Assembly: GCA_963774415.1 (NCBI GenBank)
Contig: CAVZEU010000004.1
Coordinates: 1-64,000, forward strand
Length of the DNA: 64,000 nucleotides
Direction of reading: 5' to 3'
DNA from: SZUA-36 sp963774415
GTDB lineage: Bacteria > Pseudomonadota > Gammaproteobacteria > Xanthomonadales > SZUA-36
Shown: in pieces, positions 7,409 to 16,645 of the stretch
How the letters are laid out: the number at the start of each line of letters is the position of its first letter
How positions within the stretch are numbered: the first letter of the stretch is position 1
Notes under the pieces: model-generated
What the model saw: only the letters and a program-made list of their open reading frames with translations
Databases searched by the model: none
Told to the model about the DNA's origin: nothing
Position numbers and translations under genes: made by a program

Positions 7409-9072
7409 AAATAAGGCTGTGCCTGTCTTTGCTGCTGCTGGTATTCATCACGCCGCTGGAGGCTGCCCAGCCCGGCAAGGCGGCCATCGCCAGCGCCCAC
7501 TACCTGGCGACCGAGGCGGGTCACGAAGTGCTGGCCGAGGGCGGCAACGCCTTTGACGCGGCGGTCGCGGTCAGCGCCGTGCTGGCCGTGGTCGAGCAAT
7601 CGAGTTCGGGTATCGGCGGCGGTGCGTTCTGGCTGCTGCACCGGGCCGCCGATGGCTTCGACGTCATGATCGACGGCCGCGAGATGGCGCCGGCGGCGGC
7701 CGCCAAGGACATGTACCTGAACGCCGATGGCAGCGTCAACCGCGACCATGCGCTGCACGGGCCGCTGAGCGCGGCCATCCCCGGGGAAATCGCCGGGCTC
7801 GTGCATCTCGCCAATAACTATGGCGTATTGCCGCTGGCGCAAAGCCTGCAGCCCGCGATCCGTATCGCCCGCCAGGGCTTTCCGGTATACGCGAAGCTCC
7901 GCAACGCGATCGATCGCAAGCAAAAGGTGCTGCAGCGATGGCCTGCCGCGAGCGGGCTATTTCTACCGCAGGGCAAGGTGCCGGACCTCGGCGCCGTGAT
8001 TCGGCTGCCGGATCTGGCCGCGGTGCTGGAGAAGGTCGCGGCCGAGGGCCGGGACGGCTTCTACGAGGGCGCAGTGGCACAACGCCTGGTCGACGGCGTG
8101 CGGGCTGCCGGCGGCAACTGGAGCCTGGCGGACCTGTCAGGCTACACGGTCAAGGAGCGCAAGCCGATACGCACCCGCTACCACGGTTACGAACTGGTGA
8201 CGGCGCCGCCGCCTTCCTCGGGCGGCATCGCGATTGCCGAAATGCTCAACATCCTTGGCCCGTACCACATCGACAAACTGGGCCAGGTCGAGCGCGTGCA
8301 CCTCGTCGTCGAGGCGATGCGCCGCGCTTACCGCGATCGCGCCTTGTACCTGGGCGATCCGGATTTTTACGACGTCCCCTCCGCCATGCTCTTGGATCCA
8401 AATTATGCGGCCGGTCTGCGCGCGGGGATATCGTTCGACAAGGCCACGCCGAGCAACATGCTGCCGGGCCGCAAAGAGCCGCCGCAGGGCAACAATACGT
8501 CGCACTTCTCGATCATTGACCGCGCCGGCAATATCGTCTCCGCCACGCTGACCGTCAATACCTATTTCGGCTCGGGCTTCATGGTGCCCGGCACCGGTTT
8601 CGTGCTCAATGACGAGATGGACGATTTTTCCGCCAAGCCGGGCGTACCCAACGTCTACGGGCTGATCGGTTTTACCGCCAACGAGATCCAGCCGCGCAAG
8701 CGGCCGCTGTCGAGCATGTCGCCGACGCTGCTGCTGGGCGCGGACCGGGAGGCGGCGCTGGGCACGCCGGGCGGCAGCCGCATCATTACGATGGTGCTGT
8801 TGGGCATCCTAGATTTCTTCGAGGGCCACGGCCCGCAGTCTTGGGTCTCCTTGCCGCGCTACCACCACCAGTACCTGCCGGACAAGATCTACGCGGAGCC
8901 GGACGCGTTCAGCCAGGACGAGGTCGCCGCGCTCGAGGCGATGGGTTACACCCTCGTGGTCAAGCCGTGGGGCGTGGGCAACATGCAGGGCGTGATGTGG
9001 AACCGCGAGACCGGCGAGGTGACGGCGGCCTCGGACCCGCGCCAACCGGCGGGCAAAGCCATCGTCAAATAG
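7405..9072 (+). CDS. ggt: Gamma-glutamyltransferase (exported)
   Basis: The protein has 555 residues and overlaps the ferredoxin stop by four bases (ATGA). A signal peptide (MKIRLCLSLLLLVFITPLEA) directs it to the periplasm. The Ntn-hydrolase precursor is cleaved before the Thr in NNTSHFSIID, and that Thr becomes the nucleophile of the small subunit. Other family blocks are SSSGIGGGAFWL, PPSSGGIAIAEMLNIL, VLNDEMDDFS and GTPGGSRIITMV. It cleaves or transfers gamma-glutamyl groups from glutathione and related peptides. Fusion to the ferredoxin transcript is probably incidental. Confidence 0.93.
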   Translation: MKIRLCLSLLLLVFITPLEAAQPGKAAIASAHYLATEAGHEVLAEGGNAFDAAVAVSAVLAVVEQSSSGIGGGAFWLLHRAADGFDVMIDGREMAPAAAAKDMYLNADGSVNRDHALHGPLSAAIPGEIAGLVHLANNYGVLPLAQSLQPAIRIARQGFPVYAKLRNAIDRKQKVLQRWPAASGLFLPQGKVPDLGAVIRLPDLAAVLEKVAAEGRDGFYEGAVAQRLVDGVRAAGGNWSLADLSGYTVKERKPIRTRYHGYELVTAPPPSSGGIAIAEMLNILGPYHIDKLGQVERVHLVVEAMRRAYRDRALYLGDPDFYDVPSAMLLDPNYAAGLRAGISFDKATPSNMLPGRKEPPQGNNTSHFSIIDRAGNIVSATLTVNTYFGSGFMVPGTGFVLNDEMDDFSAKPGVPNVYGLIGFTANEIQPRKRPLSSMSPTLLLGADREAALGTPGGSRIITMVLLGILDFFEGHGPQSWVSLPRYHHQYLPDKIYAEPDAFSQDEVAALEAMGYTLVVKPWGVGNMQGVMWNRETGEVTAASDPRQPAGKAIVK

Positions 9073-9354
9073 GAACCGCGTCGTTTCTGGTTGCAGGGCG
9101 ACGCGGTTACGCTCGCGGCGCACGAGGTCCGGCACCGATACCCACTGGGGAGAATCAGCAGCCTGCTCCCGATACCCGCTCCCGGTACCTGCTGCTGAGA
9201 CACGCCGTAAATACATCCCTGTAGGCTCGGCGCCGGCTTTCCCTGCCGGCGACGGTCTCGGCAGCAGCTACCGGGTCCGGGCCCGCCGCTTCGGCATGGG
9301 GTACAATCTGGCGCCTGCAGCCCCCGGTAAATGTCCGATGGATAGGAGACGAAT
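9073..9354. other. Intergenic region between ggt and the M20 gene
   Basis: No gene or convincing hairpin with a T-run is visible. TACAAT at 9302-9307 could be a -10 box for the downstream gene, but I see no matching -35 box. Confidence 0.4.
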
Positions 9355-10656
9355 ATGAAACACATCATTCTCGCATTGCTCTGCATGCTGGCCGCAGCCG
9401 TCACGGCCCGGGCCGACATCACCGAGCAGGACATCGCCAGCGCCGCCCACGCGGTGCAGCCGCAAGTGGTGGAGTGGCGGCGCTGGTTCCACGAGCACCC
9501 CGAACTCAGCAACCGCGAGTTCAAGACTTCCGAGCGCATCGCCGAGATCCTGCGCGGCCTGGGGCTGGAACCGCACACCGGGATCGCGCACACGGGGCTT
9601 TACGCCATCATCGAGGGCGGCCGTCCCGGCCCGCTGGTCGCGATCCGCACCGACATGGACGCGCTGCCGGTGACCGAGCAGACCGGTTTGCCGTTCGCCT
9701 CGAAGGCCCGCAGCACCTACAACGGCCAGGAAGTGGGCGTGATGCACGCCTGCGGCCACGACACGCACATGGCGATGGTGCTGGGGGCGGCCAAGATCCT
9801 CAACGACATGAAGGCGGACCTGCCCGGCTCGGTGATGCTGATCTTCCAGCCGGCCGAGGAAGGCCCGCCGGCCGGTGAGCAGGGCGGCGCTTCGCTGATG
9901 CTGAAAGAGGGGCTGTTCGCCAAGCACAAGCCCGCCGCGGTCTTCGGCATGCACATTGGTATCGGCCAGCCCGGCGGCCAGTTTGCGGTCAGGGCGGGGC
10001 CGATGATGGCGGCCGCCGACCGTTTCCTGATCACGGTCAAGGGCAAGCAGACGCACGGCGCGCGCCCGTGGGACGGTGTCGACCCGGTTGTCGTCGCGGC
10101 GCAGATCGTCATGGGCCTGCAGACCATCGTCAGCCGCCAGGTGGACGTGACCAAGGCGCCGTCCATCATCAGCGTGGGCCGCATCACGGGCGGCATCCGC
10201 AACAACGTCATCCCCGACAAGGTCGAACTCGAGGGCACGATCCGCAGCTTCGACCCGGCCATGCGCACGCAAATTCACAAGGCCATGGAACGCACGGCGC
10301 GGTCGATCGCCGCCAGTGCCGGCGCTGCGGTCGATTTCGAGATCGATGACGGTCCGCCGCCGGTCATCAACGACCCTGACCTGGTCAAGATGATGCGGCC
10401 GGTGCTGGAGCGCGTGTCCGGCAAACCGGTGATCGAGGTCACGCCGCAGACCGTGGCGGAGGACTTTGCCGAGTACGGCAAGTATGCGCCGTCGATCTTC
10501 GTGTTCCTGGGCAACTGGCCGGAAGGCATGGACCCGGCGACCAAGCCGACCAACCACTCGCCGCTGTTCGACGTCTACGAGCCGTGGATGGAACGCGGCG
10601 TCGAGGCCTTTGGCGACATGGTCGTGGACTACCTCAACAACGCGCCGAAGCAGTAG
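9355..10656 (+). CDS. M20D-family metallo-amidohydrolase (exported)
   Basis: The 433-residue protein has a signal peptide ending near TARA and a good ribosome binding site (AGGAGA). The M20 zinc ligands are visible: HACGHDTHMAM, the catalytic Glu pair in FQPAEEGPP, and a late His in PTNHSPLFDV. IRTDMDALPVTEQTGLPFAS is typical of hippurate hydrolase/N-acyl-amino-acid amidohydrolases. A dimerisation domain is inserted at about residues 215-325. It probably hydrolyses N-acyl amino acids or small amides in the periplasm, but the substrate cannot be read from sequence. Confidence 0.9.
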   Translation: MKHIILALLCMLAAAVTARADITEQDIASAAHAVQPQVVEWRRWFHEHPELSNREFKTSERIAEILRGLGLEPHTGIAHTGLYAIIEGGRPGPLVAIRTDMDALPVTEQTGLPFASKARSTYNGQEVGVMHACGHDTHMAMVLGAAKILNDMKADLPGSVMLIFQPAEEGPPAGEQGGASLMLKEGLFAKHKPAAVFGMHIGIGQPGGQFAVRAGPMMAAADRFLITVKGKQTHGARPWDGVDPVVVAAQIVMGLQTIVSRQVDVTKAPSIISVGRITGGIRNNVIPDKVELEGTIRSFDPAMRTQIHKAMERTARSIAASAGAAVDFEIDDGPPPVINDPDLVKMMRPVLERVSGKPVIEVTPQTVAEDFAEYGKYAPSIFVFLGNWPEGMDPATKPTNHSPLFDVYEPWMERGVEAFGDMVVDYLNNAPKQ

Positions 10657-10661
10657 AGCCT

Positions 10662-10688
10662 GGGCGCACCGCCGGCGGCGGTGCGCCC
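10662..10688. terminator. Strong hairpin between convergent genes
   Basis: A perfect 12-bp stem (GGGCGCACCGCC/GGCGGTGCGCCC) with a three-base loop lies between the M20 gene and the convergent small membrane gene. No T-run follows on either strand, so it may block read-through or protect 3' ends rather than act as a classical intrinsic terminator. Confidence 0.55.
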
Positions 10689-10696
10689 GGCGGAAT

Positions 10697-10885
10697 TCAG
10701 CCGCCTCGGCCTTCGCGCCATAACAGCCAGGCGATCAGGCCGGGCACGGCCACACCGAACACGCTGACCCACTGCGGAACGGTATAGCCGCCGGCGATGA
10801 TGTCGATGCCATTGACCAGCCGAACCAGGTGAGCGATCGCGACCAGGGTGAACACAACGATTGCGAGAAATGTACCGGTTTTCAT
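10697..10885 (-). CDS. Small two-helix membrane protein
   Basis: The protein has 62 residues from the ATG at 10885, which is preceded by a near-perfect ribosome binding site (GAGGAGGTAAGATC). The frame continues to 10909, but the binding site favours this start. Two hydrophobic helices (residues ~5-24 and ~38-56) flank a short polar loop with NGIDIIAGGY, and the tail WREGRGG is basic. It resembles uncharacterised small inner-membrane proteins. No function can be assigned. Confidence 0.75.
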   Translation of the reverse strand: MKTGTFLAIVVFTLVAIAHLVRLVNGIDIIAGGYTVPQWVSVFGVAVPGLIAWLLWREGRGG

Positions 10886-11026
10886 GATCTTACCTCCTCG
10901 CCCGGACACAGCTGCAGTATTCAGGGCAATCTATCCAATAGCATACACATGACAGGGAGGCAAATTCGCAAATCTTTGGCACCGATGGTGCAACTGGGTC
11001 GCACTTGTGGGTATTATCCACAGGCA

Positions 11027-11707
11027 ATGAATGACAGCAGCACCATGGCGGCGGACGCCGCCGACCTGGCGAACGAGCTTGAGCCCTGGATCCAATCCAG
11101 CCTCGACGGCGGCCGGCACATCCTGGCAGAGTCCAACCAGGGCACCTTGCTGTTGTTCGAGGGCGACGGCCGGCGTCTCGTGATCAAGACCGCCAGCGGC
11201 CGGGGCGCGCTGCGCCGCGCCAGGCAGGCCACGCTCGTGCGTGAATACGAAGCCTATCGGCGCCTGGAGGGTGTTACCGGCGTACCCGACTGTTATGGCC
11301 TGCTGGCGGGTAAATACCTGTTGCTCGAATACGTCGAAGGAACGCCTTACCGCCAGGCGCAGTGGCGGGACCGGGAGGCGTGGTTCGAAGCATTGTTCGA
11401 AATCATCGGCGCCATCCACGGCCGCGGTGTTAGCCACGGCGACCTGAAATCCAAGTCCAACCTGATCGTCGGCCGGTATGAAACGCCGTGGATCGTCGAT
11501 TTCGGCACCGCGATCGTTTTGAGGGACGGCTTTCACCCGCTCAACCGTTACCTTCATCGATACGCGAAACGCCTGGATATGAACGCCTGGGTCAAGCACA
11601 AGTACCACGGCCGCTACCGCGATGCGTCGGCCGAGGACCGCGAACGGCTGGACTATTCAAAACTGGAATACGTCATCCGCAGGCTGCGCGGCCGGCCGAT
11701 GCACTGA
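11027..11707 (+). CDS. InaA/RIO-like predicted protein kinase
   Basis: The protein has 226 residues from the ATG at 11027 (MNDSSTMAADAADLANELEPW). In-frame upstream ATGs exist but have no better ribosome binding site. A small kinase fold is indicated by VIKTASGRG (candidate ATP-binding Lys), the catalytic loop HGDLKSKSNLIV (Asp and Asn) and the metal-binding DFG in WIVDFGTA. The family includes lipopolysaccharide core kinases (KdkA, WaaP, InaA) and RIO-type kinases. The C-terminal stretch LHRYAKRLDMNAWVKHKY resembles lipopolysaccharide-kinase relatives. It stands alone, so neither substrate nor pathway is clear. Confidence 0.7.
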   Translation: MNDSSTMAADAADLANELEPWIQSSLDGGRHILAESNQGTLLLFEGDGRRLVIKTASGRGALRRARQATLVREYEAYRRLEGVTGVPDCYGLLAGKYLLLEYVEGTPYRQAQWRDREAWFEALFEIIGAIHGRGVSHGDLKSKSNLIVGRYETPWIVDFGTAIVLRDGFHPLNRYLHRYAKRLDMNAWVKHKYHGRYRDASAEDRERLDYSKLEYVIRRLRGRPMH

Positions 11708-11821
11708 CGGCGTCTCCCGTCATCGCCGGCTTGTGTTGGGATGACTCGTGTTCCGGTCCACGGGGCGGCGGGCCACTGTCAGCCGAGCGCCCTGATTCCC
11801 GCGCGGGCGGGAAGCTGTCTG

Positions 11822-12832
11822 TCAACCCGTGTCGACGGCGCCCTTTGACTGCTGCAGGGCGGCTTTCAATTTTGCCATACCCTCGTCGATACTGATCGCG
11901 GCGCGGTAGCCGAGGTCCCGCTTGGCGGCGGTGATGTCGTACCAGTGGGCCGTCGAGAGCAACCTGGCCGACCAGCGCGTGACGATGGGTTCCGACTTCA
12001 GCCCGAGCAGGCGCCAGGCCGTCTCGACCACGAGACCGGCGGCCAGCGCCAGCGGCGCCGGAACCGGGCGGATGGTCACATCGATACCGGCGGCGGCCAG
12101 CAGGCCGGTCATGATCTCCGCCTGGCTGCGCGGCTCGTCGTTGGTGATGAAGTAGGTTTTGCCGCCCACGGTCTGCGGTGAGCTGGCCAGCTTGTCCAGC
12201 GCCAGGACATGCGCCAGCGCCGCGTTATCGACGTAGACGGTGTCGATCAGCTTGTTCGCGCCCGGTATTCTCAGCGTCCCACGCCGCGCGCGTTCGAGCA
12301 GACGCGGCAGCAGTTGGTTGTCGCCGGGGCCCCAGATCAGGTGCGGGCGCAGCGACACGGTCGCCAGCCGGGGGCCGTTGGCGGTCATCACGGCCTGTTC
12401 CGCCAGCGCCTTGCTCGCCGGATAGTGGGCGTCGAAGTGGCCGGGATAAGGCAGCGACTCGTCGCCGCCCTCGATGTCCCGGTCGGCGTGGACCACGCTG
12501 GGCGAGGACGTAAACACGAGTTTGCGCACGTCATTTTTGCGGCAGGCGGCGATCACGTTGCGGGTGCCGCCGTCATTGATATCGAAATAGTCGCGCCGGC
12601 GGCCCCAGGCGCCGGCCTTGCCGGCCGTGTGGATAACCGCGTCAGCGCCGGCGCTGACCTCTTCGAGACGCTGCGCGTCGGTGACACTGCCCCGCATCAC
12701 GCGGGCGCCGAGCGCCTGCACCTGCAGGGCGGCGCCGCGCTGGCAGGCGATGACCTCATCGCCGCGCGCCAGCAATTGTCGGCAGATGGCGCTGCCGAGA
12801 AAACCGCCGCCGCCTGTGACCACGACCCTCAT
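11822..12832 (-). CDS. oleD: OleD, NAD(P)H-dependent 2-alkyl-3-ketoalkanoate reductase
   Basis: The protein has 336 residues from the ATG at 12832, which overlaps the oleC stop (ATGA). It is an extended short-chain dehydrogenase with a Rossmann motif GGGGFLG (7-13) and catalytic YPASK (Tyr137, Lys141). In the Ole pathway it reduces the 2-alkyl-3-ketoacid made by OleA to the 2-alkyl-3-hydroxyacid used by OleC. Alone it would be called a 3-beta-hydroxysteroid dehydrogenase/epimerase-like protein. Position as the last gene of oleABCD makes OleD the best call. Confidence 0.9.
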   Translation of the reverse strand: MRVVVTGGGGFLGSAICRQLLARGDEVIACQRGAALQVQALGARVMRGSVTDAQRLEEVSAGADAVIHTAGKAGAWGRRRDYFDINDGGTRNVIAACRKNDVRKLVFTSSPSVVHADRDIEGGDESLPYPGHFDAHYPASKALAEQAVMTANGPRLATVSLRPHLIWGPGDNQLLPRLLERARRGTLRIPGANKLIDTVYVDNAALAHVLALDKLASSPQTVGGKTYFITNDEPRSQAEIMTGLLAAAGIDVTIRPVPAPLALAAGLVVETAWRLLGLKSEPIVTRWSARLLSTAHWYDITAAKRDLGYRAAISIDEGMAKLKAALQQSKGAVDTG

Positions 12833-14478
12833 TGGAGCCGCTCCCCGGCCCACGCGGCCAATCGTTCTCGGCCGATTTTGGCGTTGTGGCGGATATCGAC
12901 CGGGAAGGCGCGGTGGAAAAGCACGTGCTCGATCCTCTCGCTCAGCGGGTGATTGCGCGCGATTTGCAACAGGTCGGTGCGGATTCGCTCGCGCCGTCGG
13001 CGGCCTTGTTTACGCAGCAGTTCCACGCACAGCACGGGCCGCTGGAAGCCGCGTCGCCCGACGCCCACCAGGGCCGTGCGCAGTACCTCGGGGTGGTCGT
13101 TGAACAGCGCTTCCACCTGGTCCGCGTACAGGGTTTGACCCGGGGTGACGACACGCTGCGACTTGCGCCCGCAATACCACAACCGCCCGCCGGTGTCGAA
13201 GTAGCCGACATCGCCCATGCGGTGCCAGATGCGCCCTTCCGGGTCGCGGATCTTTGCCAGTCGGGTTGCCTCGTCGCGCCGCCAGTAGGCGTCGGTTGCG
13301 GTAGGTCCGGCGACCGTAATCTCACCGCTAACCCCGGCCGGCAGTTCGACGGCGTCTTGCATCGATTCCAGGACCCGGTCGGTCACGCCGATGACGCTGA
13401 CGCGGTTGGGCGCGACCGGCCGGCCGACACAGAATCCTTCGCCGGTGCGGGTGCGCCGGACAACGGCGTCGTCCAGTTCGCTGCCGGCCACGTTGGCCAC
13501 CGGCAGGCACTCGGTGGCGCCATACGGCGTAAATACCTCGGCGCCGCCGGCCAGCATCGCCTGCACGCGGCGCAACGTTTCCACCCCCATGGCGGCGCCG
13601 GCCGAGATGACCCGCCGCAGCGTGGGCATACGGGCGCCGGCGGCCTCGCCGTAACGCCCGAGTACATCGAGCAGGGCGGGCGAGGCGAAGACGTTGGTCA
13701 CCCCGAACCGCTCGATGGTCCTGACCAGCACGCGCGGGTCGGCTTTTGCCGGCCGGGTCGGGTCCATCCGCGGAATGACCGTGGTCATACCCAGCGCCGG
13801 GTCGAACAGGGCGAACGGCGGAAAGGTCGGCAGGTCGATCTCGCCGGCGCGGATGTCGAAGGCGCGGCGCAGCATTTCCACCTGGGCCACGAAGTGACGG
13901 TGGCGGTAGACCACGCCTTTCGGAATCCCGGTGCTGCCGGAGGTGAACAGGATAGCCGCCGTCTCGTCCGCCCCGGTCTCGGCCAGCACCGCGCCGCGGC
14001 TGCGCTGTCCCAGTTTCCAGAGCTGCGCGGTACTCAGGCCGCCCCAGCCCAGTCTCGGCCCGGCGGTGACATTTCTGGGGGTGGGGTGCCAGCCGAGCAG
14101 TTTGCGTGCAAGGTGTGCCTTGCTGACGCCGATGAAGGCTTCCGGCGCAGCCTCGGCGAGGCAGGTTTTAAGGACCTTCAGGCCGATACCAGGATCGATC
14201 AGCACCGGCACCGCGCCGACCTTGAACAACGCAAAAAACAGCGCGAAAAAATCCAGTCCGGGCGTCAGCATCAGGGCGCTGCGGGTGCCGCGCGTGATGC
14301 CGTATTCGATCAGTCCGCGGGCGTAATCGTCCGCCAGTTCATCGAGTTCGGAATAGCTGGCCGCGGCGTAGCTGAGCCCGGCGCCGCGGCCGCCCACGGG
14401 GTAGTGGATCGCCGCCTTGCCGCCCTGCCGGGCGGCCTGTTCGGTGAGCGCCGCCGCGATGTTGCAGGGCTCAGGCAT
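12829..14478 (-). CDS. oleC: OleC, beta-lactone synthetase (AMP-dependent ligase family)
   Basis: The protein has 549 residues from the ATG at 14478 (MPEPCNIAAALTEQAARQ), which overlaps oleB by eight bases. It is an ANL-superfamily adenylating enzyme with phosphate-binding loop LFTSGSTGIPKGV, the YGATEC motif, and a C-terminal GDVGYFDTGGRLWYCGRK domain. OleC enzymes use ATP to close 2-alkyl-3-hydroxyacids into beta-lactones rather than making acyl-CoA. The overlap with both neighbours shows translational coupling. Confidence 0.92.
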   Translation of the reverse strand: MPEPCNIAAALTEQAARQGGKAAIHYPVGGRGAGLSYAAASYSELDELADDYARGLIEYGITRGTRSALMLTPGLDFFALFFALFKVGAVPVLIDPGIGLKVLKTCLAEAAPEAFIGVSKAHLARKLLGWHPTPRNVTAGPRLGWGGLSTAQLWKLGQRSRGAVLAETGADETAAILFTSGSTGIPKGVVYRHRHFVAQVEMLRRAFDIRAGEIDLPTFPPFALFDPALGMTTVIPRMDPTRPAKADPRVLVRTIERFGVTNVFASPALLDVLGRYGEAAGARMPTLRRVISAGAAMGVETLRRVQAMLAGGAEVFTPYGATECLPVANVAGSELDDAVVRRTRTGEGFCVGRPVAPNRVSVIGVTDRVLESMQDAVELPAGVSGEITVAGPTATDAYWRRDEATRLAKIRDPEGRIWHRMGDVGYFDTGGRLWYCGRKSQRVVTPGQTLYADQVEALFNDHPEVLRTALVGVGRRGFQRPVLCVELLRKQGRRRRERIRTDLLQIARNHPLSERIEHVLFHRAFPVDIRHNAKIGRERLAAWAGERLQ

Positions 14479-15355
14479 GGTCGTCGATAAACCGGCCGAT
14501 GGCTGCGGCGAGGGGTGCGCCGGCGTCCTCCAGCAGGTAATGGCCGCAATCTGGATAGCGGTGCACCTCGGCGCGCGGGAAAATCGTCCGCCAGCGCTCG
14601 AGGAAGTGCCGGTCGAAGACGAAGTCCTTTTCGCCCCAGGCCAGCAGGCATGGCTTGCCGGCAAAATCCGCCAGCCGGGCTTCGGTGGATTTGACCACGG
14701 CCCAGGCGTCGTCACCGGGCCCGAGCGGGATATCCCTGACGAAGCGCAGCGTCGCGACACGGTTGCGCCAAGAGTCGTAGGGGCCGGTATAGGCCCTGCG
14801 TATGGCTTTCGTGACCGGTCTGGCGAAACCGAGGCGCGCCGCGCCGGCGGCGAACGCGTTCAGCCCCTGCACCAGCAGCCGGCCCAGCAGCGGGCTGCGC
14901 GCCAGCTTCAGGGCCATTGGAAACTTCTTTCCCGGCGGCAGCGGGAACGCCGCCGTATTGGTGATCACCAGGCTGGCGACGCCGTTCGGGCGCGCCCAGC
15001 CCAGCCCGATCATGCCGCCCCAGTCGTGTACCGCCAGGTGTACGGGGCTGGCCGGCCGGATGTGCCGCATCAATTCGCCGAGGTCGGCGATCCGCCGCCT
15101 CAGCGTGTACGGGTAATCCCGCTCGGCGGGCTTTGCCGACAGGCCGCAACCGATGTGGTCCGGCACGATGCAGCGGTAGCGGCCGCTCAGGGACAGCACC
15201 AGGTTGCGGTAATAGAAGGACCAGGTCGGGTTACCGTGCACCATCAGCACGATGGGCGCCTCGCGCGGACCTTCGTCGAGGTAGTGCAGGCGCTGGCCGG
15301 ACACGTCGAGCCAGTGGTGCTTGAAGGGATAGAGTTCGGCGGGGGGCTCGTACAC
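14471..15355 (-). CDS. oleB: OleB, beta-lactone decarboxylase (alpha/beta hydrolase)
   Basis: The 294-residue alpha/beta hydrolase is of haloalkane-dehalogenase type. The oxyanion-region HGNPTW is at 40-45, the nucleophile is Asp111 in HDWGG rather than Ser, and the catalytic His is in CGHYLLED near residue 272. In Ole clusters this enzyme decarboxylates the beta-lactone from OleC to give the cis-olefin. The gene starts nine bases after oleA and overlaps oleC, so the cluster context outweighs a dehalogenase call. Confidence 0.92.
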   Translation of the reverse strand: MYEPPAELYPFKHHWLDVSGQRLHYLDEGPREAPIVLMVHGNPTWSFYYRNLVLSLSGRYRCIVPDHIGCGLSAKPAERDYPYTLRRRIADLGELMRHIRPASPVHLAVHDWGGMIGLGWARPNGVASLVITNTAAFPLPPGKKFPMALKLARSPLLGRLLVQGLNAFAAGAARLGFARPVTKAIRRAYTGPYDSWRNRVATLRFVRDIPLGPGDDAWAVVKSTEARLADFAGKPCLLAWGEKDFVFDRHFLERWRTIFPRAEVHRYPDCGHYLLEDAGAPLAAAIGRFIDDHA

Positions 15356-15364
15356 GCCCGACGG

Positions 15365-16381
15365 TTACCAGACGATTTCCGCCATCGAACAGTTCAGGCC
15401 GGAGCCGATACCCAGCAGGGCCACCCGGTCCCCCCGCTCGATCTTGCCCGCGGCCACCGCCTTGGCCAGCGCGATCGGCACCGAGGCCGGCCCGATGTTG
15501 CCGAGCTCGGGGTACGTTCTCTGTACCTTGTCCGCGTCCAGGCCGAGCTGTTTTATCAGCGCCTCGGTATGTGACTTGCTGACCTGGTGAATGATGAACT
15601 GGTCCAGTTCCTCCGCCACCCAGCCGAGCGCCTCGCACGCGGCGGCAAAGGTCTTGGTGGCGAGTTTCAGGCCTTCGGTCAGCAAGGTCTTGGTGTCGGT
15701 GACCATGCGATCCATCTGCCCCCGGCACAAGCTGTTGAAGCTGGTGGCCGCGCGCGTCACGCCGCCCCGGTAGACGTGCCCCTGCGGCGCCAGCTTCGTC
15801 CTGGACATGACCATGGCCGCGGCGCCCGAGCCGAGGGTCAGCGAGGAAAATTCGGCACGAAACTGTTGCGCCTCCACGCCCGGCTGCAGCAGGCGGTTGA
15901 TCGTGGCCTCCGTGATCGGGCCGCTGGACTCACCGTCCACGATCAGGGCGTAATTCACATCGCCGCGTTCCAGCATCCTCGCCGCGATGTCCATGCCGTT
16001 CAGAAAAGCCAGGCAGGCGTTGCCGATATCGAAATTGAGGCAGTTCTCGTGCAGGCCGAGGTTGCCGTGCACGATGCACGCGGTCGACGGTTCCAGGTAA
16101 TCACGGCACACCGACGTGTTGATCAGCACGCCGATTTCGTCGCGGCCGATGCCGGCCTCCGCGATGGCCTGCTCGGCCGCCAGCGTCGCCGCATCGGAGG
16201 GCTGGGTGCCGTCGTCCCAGAAACGCCGGGCTTCGATACCGGAGATTTCCTGCAGCAGGTTAAGCCGGACACCCAGCCGCTCCGTCGCCGGGCGCAGGCG
16301 TTGGGCAATTTGCTCCGAGGTAATCCGGTTCGGCGCCTCGATAGCTGCAACAGACTGAATGACAACGTTTTTAAAATGCAT
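15365..16381 (-). CDS. oleA: OleA, acyl-CoA head-to-head condensing thiolase
   Basis: The 338-residue thiolase-fold enzyme is related to FabH. It carries the nucleophile Cys123 in DIGNACLAF, His in IIHQVSKSH, Asn in ELGNIGPAS, and an LEPS segment (Glu97) in the region where OleA proteins place a second catalytic Glu. OleA joins two fatty acyl-CoA molecules to a 2-alkyl-3-ketoacid, the first step of long-chain olefin synthesis. It is the first gene of oleA-oleB-oleC-oleD. The 264-base gap to the divergent phosphopantetheinyl transferase should contain promoters for both, but I see no clear boxes. Confidence 0.93.
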   Translation of the reverse strand: MHFKNVVIQSVAAIEAPNRITSEQIAQRLRPATERLGVRLNLLQEISGIEARRFWDDGTQPSDAATLAAEQAIAEAGIGRDEIGVLINTSVCRDYLEPSTACIVHGNLGLHENCLNFDIGNACLAFLNGMDIAARMLERGDVNYALIVDGESSGPITEATINRLLQPGVEAQQFRAEFSSLTLGSGAAAMVMSRTKLAPQGHVYRGGVTRAATSFNSLCRGQMDRMVTDTKTLLTEGLKLATKTFAAACEALGWVAEELDQFIIHQVSKSHTEALIKQLGLDADKVQRTYPELGNIGPASVPIALAKAVAAGKIERGDRVALLGIGSGLNCSMAEIVW

Positions 16382-16645
16382 ATCCGTCCGGGGTCGTGAT
16401 GGGGGAGCGGGTCTCGCGGGCGCATCTTCAAGCGCCGGCTATTGTAGCCCATGAGTGCGCAAGCGGCTACAGCCCGGGTGGGGCGCCGGTCCGCTCCCGC
16501 GCCCGGCCCGTCGCCATTATCCATCGCTAGCGGCACAAAATGCGGGCCAGGCTTTCATTGTGTGCAAAATGGTTTAGACTCGGCTCATTGTTCGATACAG
16601 GCGGGCCGGTCGAGGCTCCACGTGTACCGCAGTGGACGGATTTGT

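Noticed and set aside
9268..10557. 429-codon frame antisense to the M20 gene, and similar long frames such as 12832-14490
   Set aside because: In GC-rich DNA antisense frames are commonly open. The opposite strand has clear catalytic motifs, and these products are Arg/His-rich without domains.
14471..15355. Haloalkane dehalogenase
   Set aside because: The fold and Asp nucleophile fit, but the position between oleA and oleC makes OleB the better call.
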